A stretch of DNA of 64,000 nt, from assembly GCA_021397845.1 (NCBI GenBank), contig CM038053.1, positions 109,033,825 to 109,097,824 on the forward strand, written 5' to 3'. Every line of letters starts with the position of its first letter. The first letter of the stretch is position 1. The notes under the pieces were generated by a model that saw nothing but the letters and a program-made list of their open reading frames with translations, was not told the DNA's origin and made no database searches. This stretch comes from Areca catechu. Lineage: Eukaryota; Streptophyta; Magnoliopsida; Arecales; Arecaceae. The position numbers were made by a program, and so were the translations under genes. Shown here one piece after another: positions 41,979-54,900 of the stretch.

Positions 41979-44403
41979 TGTTGGGGTTTCAAGTGCACCA
42001 CAGCGGAAGTGTAAATTTCAAAATGATGAAATTTGCACCGAAATCCCTTAGCCAAGATCTCCTTATATACTAATTAAACATACATACTAACATTGTTAGA
42101 ATTAGGGCACTAACCTTTTAACGCTAAGTCCAATTTTGATGTAGAATCAGAACTTGGTGTTGAATGCTTCTTTTGATTTCACCAGGCGTCCAAATGTCCA
42201 CCCTCCAATGGTGATCCACAAGATGATTGAACAAGATGCAAGCTTCTTCAAAGTTCCCTCACTTGAATTCTTATCCTAGAACTCAAGAGGACTATGGCTC
42301 TAAAACTTCAGGGTAGGGGCTCCTTACTTCCTTTCTTCCTTCTTCCTTTCCCTTTCTTAAGACCTTGTCCTAAGAATAAAACTCTTGTCTTAAAGGAGGA
42401 GATGGATTTAAGACACTAATGTCTTAAAGTAAAGGAAATAGAAACAGAGTAGGAGTTCCTTTCTTTTACCGATCAAGAGATTCTTCCTATCTCTTGTTTT
42501 GGACTTGAGTTTCAACAGAGAAGAGAACTCTGTAAGAGGGAAACTCTCTTTGTCCTAAACAAGCTAAGGAGGAATCAGTTTCCTGGAAAGAAAAGACAAT
42601 AAAATAAACTCTGTTGTTCAAAAAAAAAATCATCTGAACACCCGAGACCTCTGTTGTTTAAATAGATTTTCAGAGAGATGTCTTCTCAAAAGAACACAAC
42701 TCTCCCGTAAACCCCATTCCACTTTATCTCACGCCACGCCCCTTTCTTATTTCTCACGCCCAATCCACACATCTCACGGCCTTCCAGATTAAATCCCACG
42801 GCTCTTCTTAAAGGAAAAACCGCGGTGTTTTAAAAGAAGAAAGTCGCGACTTTTCATCTCCGAAGAGATGTTACTTCGCGCGCCCGGGAGGAGTTAGCGC
42901 TTTCTCTCTTCTCAAATCCCATCAGCCGTTGGATTTTCATCCAAGGGGGGGGAGAAGGAGCGCTAATCACTTAAGAAGGAGGCCGCCCAAATAAAATCTC
43001 CGATGATTTTATTTGGGGCGCGCCAAGAGTCCATGCGCCATGGACTCTTCCTTAAGGCGCGCCAAGAGTCCATATGCGCATGGACTCTTGGTGTTTGGCG
43101 TGAAAAGCAAAAAGGGGGCGGGTGGGAGGCTAGCCAAGCTACATGGCTAGCCAATAGGGTTAGCCATATTCCCATATTTCTTAATTAGGGTCTAATTAGG
43201 TCCAATTAGAACCCAATTTGAACCAATCCGGAACCCTAATTCGAATCCGATCCGAATAGAAGCTAGGGCTTGCAACACCTGCTAGAGTGTTATCTTGCAA
43301 AGACAATTTAATTCCAAATTAAATTCTTGATCAATCCTCTTAAGTGTGGACCCATTGGGTTCCACATCTAGCCAGCAGTGGTTCGAATACAAGTTGACCT
43401 AATTTGATTAGAACTCTTTCTAATCGATTTAGGTCAAACCGGGCTTACCCGGATCGATCAATTAGGATTCTTCCTAACATGTGATCTTTGAACTTGATCA
43501 ACCCACAAGACAAGATTGACGTCTAGCAACGTGTCATGTCTACCCGGAAGATATGGAAATTCTGGTGAAATACCAAAATTACCCTTCAGTAGAGAGTTAC
43601 CGTACAATTAAATCTTTCGATCAGCCTGCACCCAAAATATAACTATGGATATGGATATATGTCAAACATCCAACATTATATTTGTTTCTAGCTCAATCTT
43701 ATAATATGATTCGATTATCTTGATATTAGAAACCATCTCTAATATCCTTACTTTGATCAAAGATTCCCTGAATCATCATGCGATTGTTGACTAGCTGGAT
43801 GCAATCTCCTCTTACTAAGAGTGATCGATTCCTTGTTGACCTACTCATTACCTTCATATTCAATTCACCATTCCCAGTATCAATCCTGTGCATGTCTCAG
43901 TGTCATGATTAGGATTGAACCAAAGGATGGGTTCATGTACATAAGGTACTTATGGCAGTCTCAGGTCAAAAGATTACTTGTACCACTCCTACTATGAGAA
44001 CCTTCTATTGACATGTAGCTAAGACTCCATTAGATGTTCTCAAGTTGGATCATATCAGTGAACTCATCTCCAATGAGCACCCACATCCCAGTATTAGTGT
44101 CATACACGTGACTGTGAGAGCAGTCACCCTTTCCAGTATACCCGGGGTGTGCTAGTCTTATCGGAAAAACCCTGATCCCTATTCAGGGTTCCTTTGACTA
44201 GGAATACTTAGATTAAGGTTTTAGATTTTAGGTCTCACTGGTATGATCTCATCATAACCCTAAAATCATAGCCCTAATCTATGGGGTTCATCATATAATA
44301 AACACAGCGTATGATAAAAAATAATGCCTTTATTTAGAAAATTATCAATTACAATGGTTTGGGAGATACAACAGAGATTGGTTTGTAGGGCATATCCCTT
44401 TCA
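41979..44403 (-). repeat. Copia array LTR 1
   Basis: In plus view it opens TGTTGGGGTTTCAAGTGCACC and ends CATATCCCTTTCA, so on the minus strand it starts TGAAAGGG and ends with CA. Compared with LTR 2 and 3 it differs mostly by one- to three-base gains and losses. Confidence 0.92.
43025..43091. repeat. Paired perfect hairpins in LTR 1
   Basis: AAGAGTCCATG-CGC-CATGGACTCTT (43025-43049) is followed by CCAAGAGTCCAT-ATGCGC-ATGGACTCTTGG (43062-43091). Both follow a GGCGCGCC. The same pair is at 50539-50605 and 58074-58140. Related arms could also pair with each other. Confidence 0.85.
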
Positions 44404-44417
44404 ATCTCCCACTTGCA

Positions 44418-47400
44418 CTAAAGCCAATCGCCTTTGAATCTTAATCCCATACATTCTAGGTGGCGATCAAAATCTCGCTGTGGTAGAGCCTTAGTGAACG
44501 GGTCTGCTACATTGTTCTTTGTCAACTCTATCTATGTAGACATCTTGTCTCTCTACTATTTCTCGGACAAATGGAAGCGTCTCAGAATGTGCTTGGACTT
44601 ATGATGAGCTCTTGGTTCCTTAGCTTGAGCAACGGCCCCAGTGTTGTCACAGTAAAGTGGCACTGGGTTTTCAATTTGAGGAACACACCCCACTCTGTGA
44701 TGAACTTCTTCATCCAGACTGCTTCCTTGGCGGCTTCACTAACAGCTATGTATCTGCCTCTGTGGTTGAGTCAGCTACAGTCTGCTGCTTGGTACTCTTC
44801 CAACTCACTGCTCCACCATTTAGGGTAAAAACATATCCGAAATGGATTTGCTATCATCAGGGTCTGATTGAAAACTAGAATCAGAATAAGCTTCTAGTTT
44901 AAGATCAGAACCACCATAAACAAAAAAATATCCTTAGTCCTTCTTAGGTACTTAAGAATATTTTTAACTGCTTTCTAATGATCCTCTCCTGGATCAGCCT
45001 GAAACCTACTGACAATGCCTAAAGCATATGCCACATCAGGCCTGGTACATAACATGGCATACATTATGGATCCTATTGCCGAAGCATAGGGTATAGAATT
45101 CATTCTTTCTCTTTCTTCAGGTGTCTTGGGAGACATCCTTTTAGAAAGATGTATGCCTTGACTCATAGGAAGATACCTCTTTTACTTCCTTCCATGCTGA
45201 ATCTTTTCAGCACTAAGTCAATGTACCTAGATTGGGATAAACCTAGCATCCTCTTAGATCTATCTCTATAGATCTTAATACCTAGTATATAGGATGCTTC
45301 TCCCAAATCTTTCATGGAAAACTGGGTTTGATAGCCAAACCTTGACTGATTGCAAACATTGGGATATCATTCCCAATGAGGAGTATGTCATCTACATACA
45401 GAACCAAGAAGACTATGGCACTCCCACTAGTCTTCTTATAAACACAGGGTTCATCCACATTTTTGATAAAACCAAATCTTTTAATAGTTTCATCAAAGCG
45501 GATGTTCCAACTCCTGGAAGCTTGCTTTAATCCATAATGGATTTCTTCAGCTTGCATACTTGATTAGGTTTATTTCTTTGAAATAAAACCTTCTGGCTGT
45601 GACATGTAGACTTCTTCCTCAAGGAACCATGAGGAATGCAGTTTTCACATCCATCTGCCATATCTCATAATCGTGGTATGCTGCTATAGCAAGTAAAATC
45701 CGAATTGATTTTAGCATGGCAACAGGTGAAAAAGTTTCATCATAATCAATTCCCTGTTTTTGTCTAAAACCTTTAGCCACTAATCTGGCTTTATAGGTTT
45801 CAACTTGGCCATCAGCCCCAATCTTTTTCTTATAGACCCATTTACACCCAATAGATTAACACCCCTCTGTGTGCATCAACCAAAGACCATACTTGGTTAC
45901 ATACATAGAGTCTACTTCGGATTCCATGGCTTCTTGCCATTTATCTGAGTCAGTACTCAAGATAGCTTCCGTATAGGTCAGAGGTTCATCATTTTGATGA
46001 CTTGAGCTTCATTATTTTCAATAATAAACCCATACCTCTCAGGTGCCCGTGGCACTCTGTCAGACCTACGAGGAGGAGTTTTGTGTTCTGGTTCTGTCCT
46101 AACTATATGTTCTAATGGTTGAGAATTGTCTATCTGTATTTCTTGCACTTCTCCAAGTTCAATTGTTCTACCATTGCCCCTTTCCAAAATGACTCTTTTT
46201 CTAGAAAAGTGGCATGCTGCTAACAAAAATCTTTTGTTCAGTAGGATGGGAAATAGTATATCCTCTACCTCTTTAGGATATCCTACAAATAGACTTTATC
46301 CGCTCTAGGTTCCAACTTATGTCCAAAATTTCTTTTAACAAAGCTGGACATCCCCATACCTTAAATATTTAAGATATGGTTTCTTTCCACTCCAAATTTC
46401 ATATGGAGTACTAACAACGGATTTAGAAGGTACCTTGTTCAGAATATAAACAGCAGTTTCTAGGGCATGACCCCAGAAAGAATGGACAAATTTGTGAAGC
46501 ACATCATGGATCGTACCATATCTAATAAGGTACGATTCTCTCCTTCAGCTATACCATTTAGCTGTGGTGTATAAGGAGGGGTCCATTCAGAAAGGATTCC
46601 ATTAACTTTAAGATAGTCTAAAACTCCGCGGATAAGTATTCTCCTCCTCGATCAGAACGAAAACTTTAATACTTTTCCCGTTTGTTTTCGACCATACTTT
46701 GATACTCCTTAAATTTATCAAAGGCTTCAGATTTGTGTTCATAAGATACACATATCCGAACCTAGATAATCATCTGTAAAAGTGATAAAATATGAGTATC
46801 CTCTCTGGCCTGAGTTGTCATTGGACCACATACATCAGTGTGTATAAGTCTAATACTCAGTTGACCTTTCCCCATGTCCAGTGAATGGAGTTTTTGTCAT
46901 CTTACCCATGAGACATGATTCGCAAGTTCCTAATGATTCATACTCATAAGGATCAAGAATTTTCCTTGTATAACTTGCTAATCCTAGACTCATTAACATG
47001 ACCAAGTCTATGATGCCAAAGTAAAGTATCATTAAAGTCTTTTCTTTTCCTTTTAGTATGACATGAAAAATACTATCATTGGAAGAAAGAGTTAAGAGCC
47101 CATTGCTAAATATGCCAGAACAAATAATTTTATTAGATAACATTATTGAGCAACCAGTGCTCGTTACATCCATTACATATCCTTGTTTTAATAACAAAGG
47201 AATAGATATAATGTTCCTAATAATCTTTGGCATATAGTAACAATTCTCTAGCTCCAAGATCTTCCCTGAAGGCAACTTCAGAATATAGGTCCCTACAGCT
47301 TCTGCTTGGATGATATCACCACCAGCACCGTAGAGATTGAAGTCGCCTTCCTTCAATACTTTAAGCTTGTGAGGTCCTGCAAAGATTTGCATATATGGTA

Positions 47401-48316
47401 ACCACAAGCGGTATCCAATACCCAAGTATTTGATATAGACGAATTTAATGTCAATATAGTATGTATCTCATACATACCTTTTGGTGCGTCTGCCGCACCA
47501 GGCTTGCTCAGTTTCAGCAAGGTAGCCTTGCAATTCCTTTTCCAGGCCCCTCCACCCTTTGCCGCAAAAGAAACAGGTTGAACTGTTTTGAGACCTTCTT
47601 TTCTTCTGGTGCTTATTGATGCCACCCTTAGGCTGGTAGTCTCCTGCTAAAACCCCTTTTTGTGTGCCTGATTTCTTCTTATTGATCTTATCAACAGAGA
47701 AGTGGAGCCATTTCTTTCTTAACATGGCTCTCTGCTGTTTTTAACTCTATGGAACAGCTCAGGCAAGGAAGTGTTCAGTTTGTTCATGTGATAATTCAAG
47801 ACAAACTGAGAAAATGACTCTGGGAGTGATTGCAAGGATTAAATCCTGATTCAGCTCCCCATCCATAATACACCTGTAATGGACCTAAATCTAGTGATTA
47901 GTCAATATACCTTCAGGCACACATATCCTAACGGATGTACCCTCTGTCATCCTAGCACGGAATAACTGCTTAGATATTTCGTATCTAGTAGTTCTGCTTT
48001 GTTCTCCATAAAGCTCCTTTAAATTGAGCATTATGGATTGAGTATCCATGCTTTCATGCTGCCTCTGTAACTCATTGGTCATAGAGGCCAGTATGATACA
48101 CTTGACAGTGAGGGAGTCATTCTGCCACATTTTGTATGTGGCCATATCTTCCTGTGTGGCATCATCCCCTAGTGGATTAAGATTAGGGGTATCAAGAATA
48201 TAAGAAAGTTTTTCTGAACTCAGTACAATCTTTATGTTTCTCAACCAGTCCACATAGTTTGGACCAGTCAGTTTGTTGGTATCTAAGATGCTTCTCAGTG
48301 ATAATGAAGATGCCAT
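44418..48316 (-). pseudogene. Broken copy of copia Gag-Pol
   Basis: It is nearly identical to the intact polyprotein at 51939-55850 but split into at least seven frames: Gag start 47891-48316, knuckle region 47353-47725, protease/pre-integrase 46850-47425, integrase end 45978-46226, RT 45312-45557, RNase H 44975-45166. Almost all differences are one- to few-base insertions or deletions, not substitutions, and are densest around 47480-47900 (Gag/knuckle). Either it is a recent pseudogene or the assembly is poorly polished here. Confidence 0.85.
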
Positions 48317-48486
48317 TTATCTACATTTAATTAAGAACAATACATAAGCAAACAACCATGAAATGATTTACATAATTAAATTAGGTCTTCAATTTAATTA
48401 TGTCTCCCACTATTTTATCAAAAATCATAGCCCTCACTATGATAATCGAGAAGAACCCTGATCGGTTTTCTTAGTGAGATCGAGAT

Positions 48487-48814
48487 CCTTATAATTTATA
48501 AAAGATCTTGCAGACAACACAACAAATCTTTTATAAGTTGTAAGGTAGGAAAGTCTTCCAATTATATCTCATATAATTCTCAAAAATAACTTGGCCTCTA
48601 GAACATTATAAGTCTTGCAGAATACACAACAAACCATAATGTTCTAGTTAAGTCAAGACCCTTTCATTTCTATACAGTCAATATTCAAATATAATGCCCT
48701 TGTAGATAACACAACAAGGCATTATACTGAATATACTGTAAGGATATTTTGTACTAGACCAATATTATGTCAATCACCCTATTAGGTCTTGCAGACAACA
48801 CAACAAACCTAATG
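48487..48814 (-). other. Four constant-loop hairpins, leader 1
   Basis: Hairpins at 48487-48545, 48599-48646, 48674-48739 and 48780-48814 share the 19-base loop CTTGCAGACAACACAACAA (plus view, few changes) while their stems differ completely. They duplicate those in leader 2 at 56021-56348. Confidence 0.75.
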
Positions 48815-48908
48815 TGGTTCATAACACAGTAATGATCCAGCATGAAGGAAGGCCAACATATAGCAATTTTTTAACACTAAGCATATAAGTCAAGATTTAA
48901 ATATAATC

Positions 48909-49065
48909 AAATCGGCCAGGCAAGTGGAAGAGATGTGGGAGTCCCCCCGTTGCTTTCCTAGACACCAATAAAAATTGGCCAGGTCAGTCAACGGAACCAA
49001 TTAAAAACCACGATTCTCTTTACCTTCCCAGAACCACCTTTCTAGACACCGAATGATCAATTGTT
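48909..49065 (-). other. Leader module M1, copia copy 1
   Basis: Read on the minus strand: GGTGTCTAGAAAGGTGG, AATTGGTTCCGTTGACTGAC, CTGGCCAATTTTTATTGG, TGTCTAGGAAAGCAACGGGG, CTTGCCTGGCCGATTTG. It matches Athila A 15120-15300 in the same order. Confidence 0.7.
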
Positions 49066-49211
49066 CATCATGACTAGTGATGCTTATTAGTTAAATATGC
49101 TATGACTTAATATGATTTTAAGAAGAGGGCTTTATAAAATTGCCAGCACATTCTTACATAAAAAACATATCATAATGATATCACTCTGATAAACATATAT
49201 GTGCTAAGTGT

Positions 49212-49290
49212 GTCATCATACTAGGACAACCATTTACCACATAATGGATCCACCATTATGCCAGGGCAACCTTATTTCAGTATGATGACT
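49212..49290 (-). other. Leader module M2, copia copy 1
   Basis: On the minus strand GTCATCATAC and GTATGATGAC form a perfect 10-bp outer stem around TTGCCCTGGCATAATGG, TGGAT, CCATTATG and GGTTGTCC. The inner stem is CATAATGG/CCATTATG. Confidence 0.7.
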
Positions 49291-49484
49291 TCAAAACTAA
49301 TCATATCTCTATAATAATTAGGGTTTGAGTGAAAAACCCTAATTAGTGGCATACATCAAAACATTAACTATCATATATGCATTCCTTAAATTATGCTAAG
49401 CGTATCAGCATTCAAGGGTTTAAAACCCTAATTTCGATACTACAACAAAAATGCATATAATATGTTTTAACTGTAATAAGGATG

Positions 49485-49496
49485 GCTCTGATACCA
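49485..49496 (-). other. Primer-binding site (tRNA-iMet), copia copy 1
   Basis: On the minus strand TGGTATCAGAGC lies one base after the end of LTR 2 (AACA), the standard arrangement. Confidence 0.88.
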
Positions 49497-49497
49497 C

Positions 49498-51924
49498 TGT
49501 TGGGGTTTCAAGTGCACCGCAGCGGAAGTGTAAATTTCAAAATGATGAAATTTGCACCGAAATCCCTTAGCCAAGATCTCCTTATATACTAATTAAAACA
49601 TACATACTAACATTGTTAGAATTAGGGCACTAACCTTTTAACGCTAAGTCCAATTTTGATGTAGAATCAGAACTTGGTGTTGAATGCTTCTTTTGATTTC
49701 ACCAGGCGTCCAAATGTCCACCCTCCAATGGTGATCCACAAGATGATTGAACAAGATGCAAGCTTCTTCAAAGTTCCCTCACTTGAATTCTTATCCTAGA
49801 ACTCAAGAGGACTATGGCTCTAAAACTTCAGGGTAGGGGCTCCTTACTTCCTTTCTTCCTTCTTCCTTTCCCTTTCTTAAGACCTTGTCCTAAGAATAAA
49901 ACTCTTGTCTTAAAGGAGGAGATGGATTTAAGACACTAATGTCTTAAAGTAAAGGAAATAGAAACAGAGTAGGAGTTCCTTTCTTTTACCGATCAAGAGA
50001 TTCTTCCTATCTCTTGTTTTGGACTTGAGTTTCAACAGAGAAGAGAACTCTGTAAGAGGGAAACTCTCTTTGTCCTAAACAAGCTAAGGAGGAATCAGTT
50101 TCCTGGAAAGAAAAGACAATAAAATAAACTCTGTTGTTCAAAAAAAATCATCTGAACACCCGAGACCTCTGTTGTTTAAATAGATTTCAGAGAGATGTCT
50201 TCTCAGAAGAACACAACTCTCCGTAAACCCCATTCCACTTTATCTCACGCCCCTTTCTTATTTCTCACGCCCAATCCACACATCTCACGGCCTTCCAGAT
50301 TAAATCCCACGGCTCTTCTTAAAGGAAAAACCGCGGTGTTTTAAAAAGAAGAAAGTCGCGACTTTTCATCTCCGAAGAGATGTTACTTCGCGCGCCCGGG
50401 AGGAGTTAGCGCTTTCTCTCTTTCTCAAAATCCCATCAGCCGTTGGATTTTCATCCAAGGGGGGGGAGAAGGAGCGCTAATCACTTAAGAAGGAGGCCGC
50501 CCAAATAAAATCTCCGATGATTTTATTTGGGGCGCGCCAAGAGTCCATGCGCCATGGACTCTTCCTTAAGGCGCGCCAAGAGTCCATATGCGCATGGACT
50601 CTTGGTGTTTGGCGTGAAAAGCAAAAAGGGGGCGGGTGGGAGGCTAGCCAAGCTACATGGCTAGCCAATAGGGTTAGCCATATTCCCATATTTCTTAATT
50701 AGGGTCTAATTAGGTCCAATTAGAACCCAATTTGAACCAATCCGGAACCCTAATTCGAATCCGATCCGAATAGAAGCTAGGGCTTGCAACACCTGCTAGA
50801 GTGTTATCTTGCAAAGACAATTTAATTCCAAATTAAATTCTTGATCAATCCTCTTAAGTGTGTGACCCATTGGGTTCCACATCTAGCCAGCAGTGGGTTC
50901 GAATACAAGTTGACCTAATTTGATTAGAACTCTTTCTAATCGATTTAGGTCAAACCGGGCTTACCCGGATCGATCAATTAGGATTCTTCCTAACATGTGA
51001 TCTTTGAACTTGATCAACCCACAAGACAAGATTGACGTCTAGCAACGTGTCATGTCTACCCGGAAGATATGGAAATTCTGGTGAAATACCAAAATTACCC
51101 TTCAGTAGAGAGTTACCGTACAATTAAATCTTTCGATCAGCCTGCACCCAAAATATAACTATGGATATGGATATATGTCAAATCCAACATTATATTTGTT
51201 TCTAGCTCAATCTTATAATGATGATTCGATTATCTTGATATTAGAAACCATCTCTAATATCCTTACTTTGATCAAAGATTCCCTGAATCATCATGCGATT
51301 GTTGACTAGCTGGATGCAATCTCCTCTTACTAAGAGTGATCGATTCCTTGTTGACCTACTCATTACCTTCATATTCAATTCACCATTCCCAGTATCAATC
51401 CTGTGCATGTCTCAGTGTCATGATTAGGATTGAACCAAAGGATGGGTTCATGTACATAAGGTACTTATGGCAGTCTCAGGTCAAAAGATTACTTGTACCA
51501 CTCCTACTATGAGAACCTTCTATTGACATGTAGCTAAGACTCCATTAGATGTTCTCAAGTTGGATCATATCAGTGAACTCATTCTCCAATGAGCACCCAC
51601 ATCCCAGTATTAGTGTCATACACAAGTGACTGTGAGAGCAGTCACCCTTTCCAGTATACCCGGGGTGTGCTAGTCTTATCGGAAAAACCCTGATCCCCTA
51701 TTCAGGGTTCCTTTGACTAGGAATACTTTAGATTAAGGTTTTAAGATTTTAGGTCTCACTGGTATGATCTCATCATAACCCTAAAATCATAGCCCTAATC
51801 TATGGGGTTCATCATATAATAAACACAGCGTATGATAAAAAATAATGCCTTTATTTAGAAAATTATCAATTACAATGGTTTGGGAGATACAACAGAGATT
51901 GGTTTGTAGGGCATATCCCTTTCA
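49498..51924 (-). repeat. Copia array LTR 2
   Basis: It acts as 3' LTR of the intact unit and 5' LTR of the broken one. It is nearly identical to LTR 3; visible differences include ATCCTAGAAC versus ATCCTCGAAC near 49795 and 57328, and an A-run length. Confidence 0.92.
50539..50605. repeat. Paired perfect hairpins in LTR 2
   Basis: Same two palindromes as in LTR 1 with identical arms. Confidence 0.85.
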
Positions 51925-51938
51925 ATCTCCCACTTGCA
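51925..51938 (-). other. Polypurine tract of the intact copia unit
   Basis: On the minus strand GCAAGTGGGAGAT directly precedes the LTR start TGAAAGGG and follows the gag-pol stop codon within a few bases. Confidence 0.75.
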
Positions 51939-54900
51939 CTAAAGCCAATCGCCTTTGAATCTTAATCCCATACATTCTAGGTGGCGATCAAAATCTCGCT
52001 GTGGTAGAGCCTTAGTGAACGGGTCTGCTACATTGTTCTTTGTATCAACTCTATCTATGTAGACATCTTGTCTCTCTACTATTTCTCGGACAAGATGGAA
52101 GCGTCTCAGAATGTGCTTGGACTTATGATGAGCTCTTGGTTCCTTAGCTTGAGCAACGGCCCCAGTGTTGTCACAGTAAAGTGGCACTGGGTTTTCAATT
52201 TGAGGAACAACACCCAACTCTGTGATGAACTTCTTCATCCAGACTGCTTCCTTGGCGGCTTCACTAACAGCTATGTATTCTGCCTCTGTGGTTGAGTCAG
52301 CTACAGTCTGCTGCTTGGTACTCTTCCAACTCACTGCTCCACCATTTAGGGTAAAAACATATCCCGAAATGGATTTGCTATCATCAGGGTCTGATTGAAA
52401 ACTAGAATCAGAATAAGCTTCTAGTTTAAGATCAGAACCACCATAAACCAAAAAAATATCCTTAGTCCTTCTTAGGTACTTAAGAATATTTTTAACTGCT
52501 TTCCAATGATCCTCTCCTGGATCAGCCTGAAACCTACTGACAATGCCTAAAGCATATGCCACATCAGGCCTGGTACATAACATGGCATACATTATGGATC
52601 CTATTGCCGAAGCATAGGGTATAGAATTCATTCTTTCTCTTTCTTCAGGTGTCTTGGGAGACATCCTTTTAGAAAGATGTATGCCTTGACTCATAGGAAG
52701 ATAACCTCTTTTACTTCCTTCCATGCTGAATCTTTTCAGCACTAAGTCAATGTACCTAGATTGGGATAAACCTAGCATCCTCTTAGATCTATCTCTATAG
52801 ATCTTAATACCTAGTATATAGGATGCTTCTCCCAAATCTTTCATGGAAAACTGGTTTGATAGCCAAACCTTGACTGATTGCAACATTGGGATATCATTCC
52901 CAATGAGGAGTATGTCATCTACATACAGAACCAAGAAGACTATGGCACTCCCACTAGTCTTCTTATAAACACAGGGTTCATCCACATTTTTGATAAAACC
53001 AAATCTTTTAATAGTTTCATCAAAGCGGATGTTCCAACTCCTGGAAGCTTGCTTTAATCCATAAATGGATTTCTTCAGCTTGCATACTTGATTAGGTTTA
53101 TTCTTTGAAATAAAACCTTCTGGCTGTGACATGTAGACTTCTTCCTCAAGGAAACCATTGAGGAATGCAGTTTTCACATCCATCTGCCATATCTCATAAT
53201 CGTGGTATGCTGCTATAGCAAGTAAAATCCGAATTGATTTTAGCATGGCAACAGGTGAAAAAGTTTCATCATAATCAATTCCCTGTTTTTGTCTAAAACC
53301 TTTAGCCACTAATCTGGCTTTATAGGTTTCAACTTGGCCATCAGCCCCAATCTTTTTCTTATAGACCCATTTACACCCAATAGGATTAACACCCTCTGGT
53401 GCATCAACCAAAGACCATACTTGGTTTACATACATAGAGTCTACTTCGGATTCCATGGCTTCTTGCCATTTATCTGAGTCAGTACTCAAGATAGCTTCCG
53501 TATAGGTCAGAGGTTCATCATTTTGAATGACTTGAGCTTCATTATTTTCAATAATAAACCCATACCTCTCAGGTGCCCGTGGCACTCTGTCAGACCTACG
53601 AGGAGGAGTTTTGTGTTCTGGTTCTGTCCTAACTATATGTTCTAATGGTTGAGAATTGTCTATCTGTATTTCTTGCACTTCTCCAAGTTCAATTGTTCTA
53701 CCATTGCCCCTTTCCAAAATGAACTCTTTTTCTAGAAAAGTGGCATGCCTGCTAACAAAAATCTTTTGTTCAGTAGGATGGTAGAATAGATATCCTCTAC
53801 CTTCTTTAGGATATCCTACAAATAGACATTTATCCGCTCTAGGTTCCAACTTATGTCCAAAATTTCTTTTAACATAAGCTGGACATCCCCATACCTTAAA
53901 ATATTTAAGATATGGTTTCTTTCCACTCCAAATTTCATATGGAGTACTAACAACGGATTTAGAAGGTACCTTGTTCAGAATATAAACAGCAGTTTCTAGG
54001 GCATGACCCCAGAAAGAAATGGACAAATTTGTGAAGCACATCATGGATCGTACCATATCTAATAAGGTACGATTCCTCCTTTCAGCTATACCATTTAGCT
54101 GTGGTGTATAAGGAGGGGTCCATTCAGAAAGGATTCCATTAACTTTAAGATAGTCTAAAAACTCCGCGGATAAGTATTCTCCTCCTCGATCAGAACGAAG
54201 AACTTTAATACTTTTCCCGGTTTGTTTTTCGACCATACTTTGATACTCCTTAAATTTATCAAAGGCTTCAGATTTGTGTTTCATAAGATACACATATCCG
54301 AACCTAGATAAATCATCTGTAAAAGTGATAAAATATGAGTATCCTCCTCTGGCCTGAGTTGTCATTGGACCACATACATCAGTGTGTATAAGTCCTAATA
54401 ACTCAGTTGACCTTTCCCCATGTCCAGTGAATGGAGTTTTTGTCATCTTACCCATGAGACATGATTCGCAAGTTCCTAATGATTCATACTCATAAGGATC
54501 AAGGAATTTTTCCTTGTATAACTTGCTAATCCTAGACTCATTAACATGACCAAGTCTATGATGCCAAAGTAAAGTATCATTAAAGTCTTTTCTTTTCCTT
54601 TTAGTATTGACATGAAAAATACTATCATTGGAAGAAAGAGTTAAGAGCCCATTGCTAAATATGCCAGAACAAATAATTTTATTAGATAACATTATTGAGC
54701 AACCAGTGCTCGTTACATCCATTACATATCCTTGTTTTAATAACAAAGGAATAGATATAATGTTCCTAATAATCTTTGGCATATAGTAACAATTCTCTAG
54801 CTCCAAGATCTTCCCTGAAGGCAACTTCAGAATATAGGTCCCTACAGCTTCTGCTTGGATGATATCACCACCAGCACCGTAGAGATTGAAGTCGCCTTCC

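Larger units (their letters stand above)
44404..49497 (-). mobile_element. Copia array internal region 1
   Basis: Same layout as internal region 2: primer site (49485-49496), 1.17-kb leader, gag-pol, purine tract. The coding part is broken into many frames. Confidence 0.88.

Noticed and set aside
43003..43188. Identical small frames in all three copia LTRs (also 50517-50702, 58052-58237 and the minus-strand frames over them)
   Set aside because: They are identical only because the LTRs are; they span the palindromes and resemble no protein.
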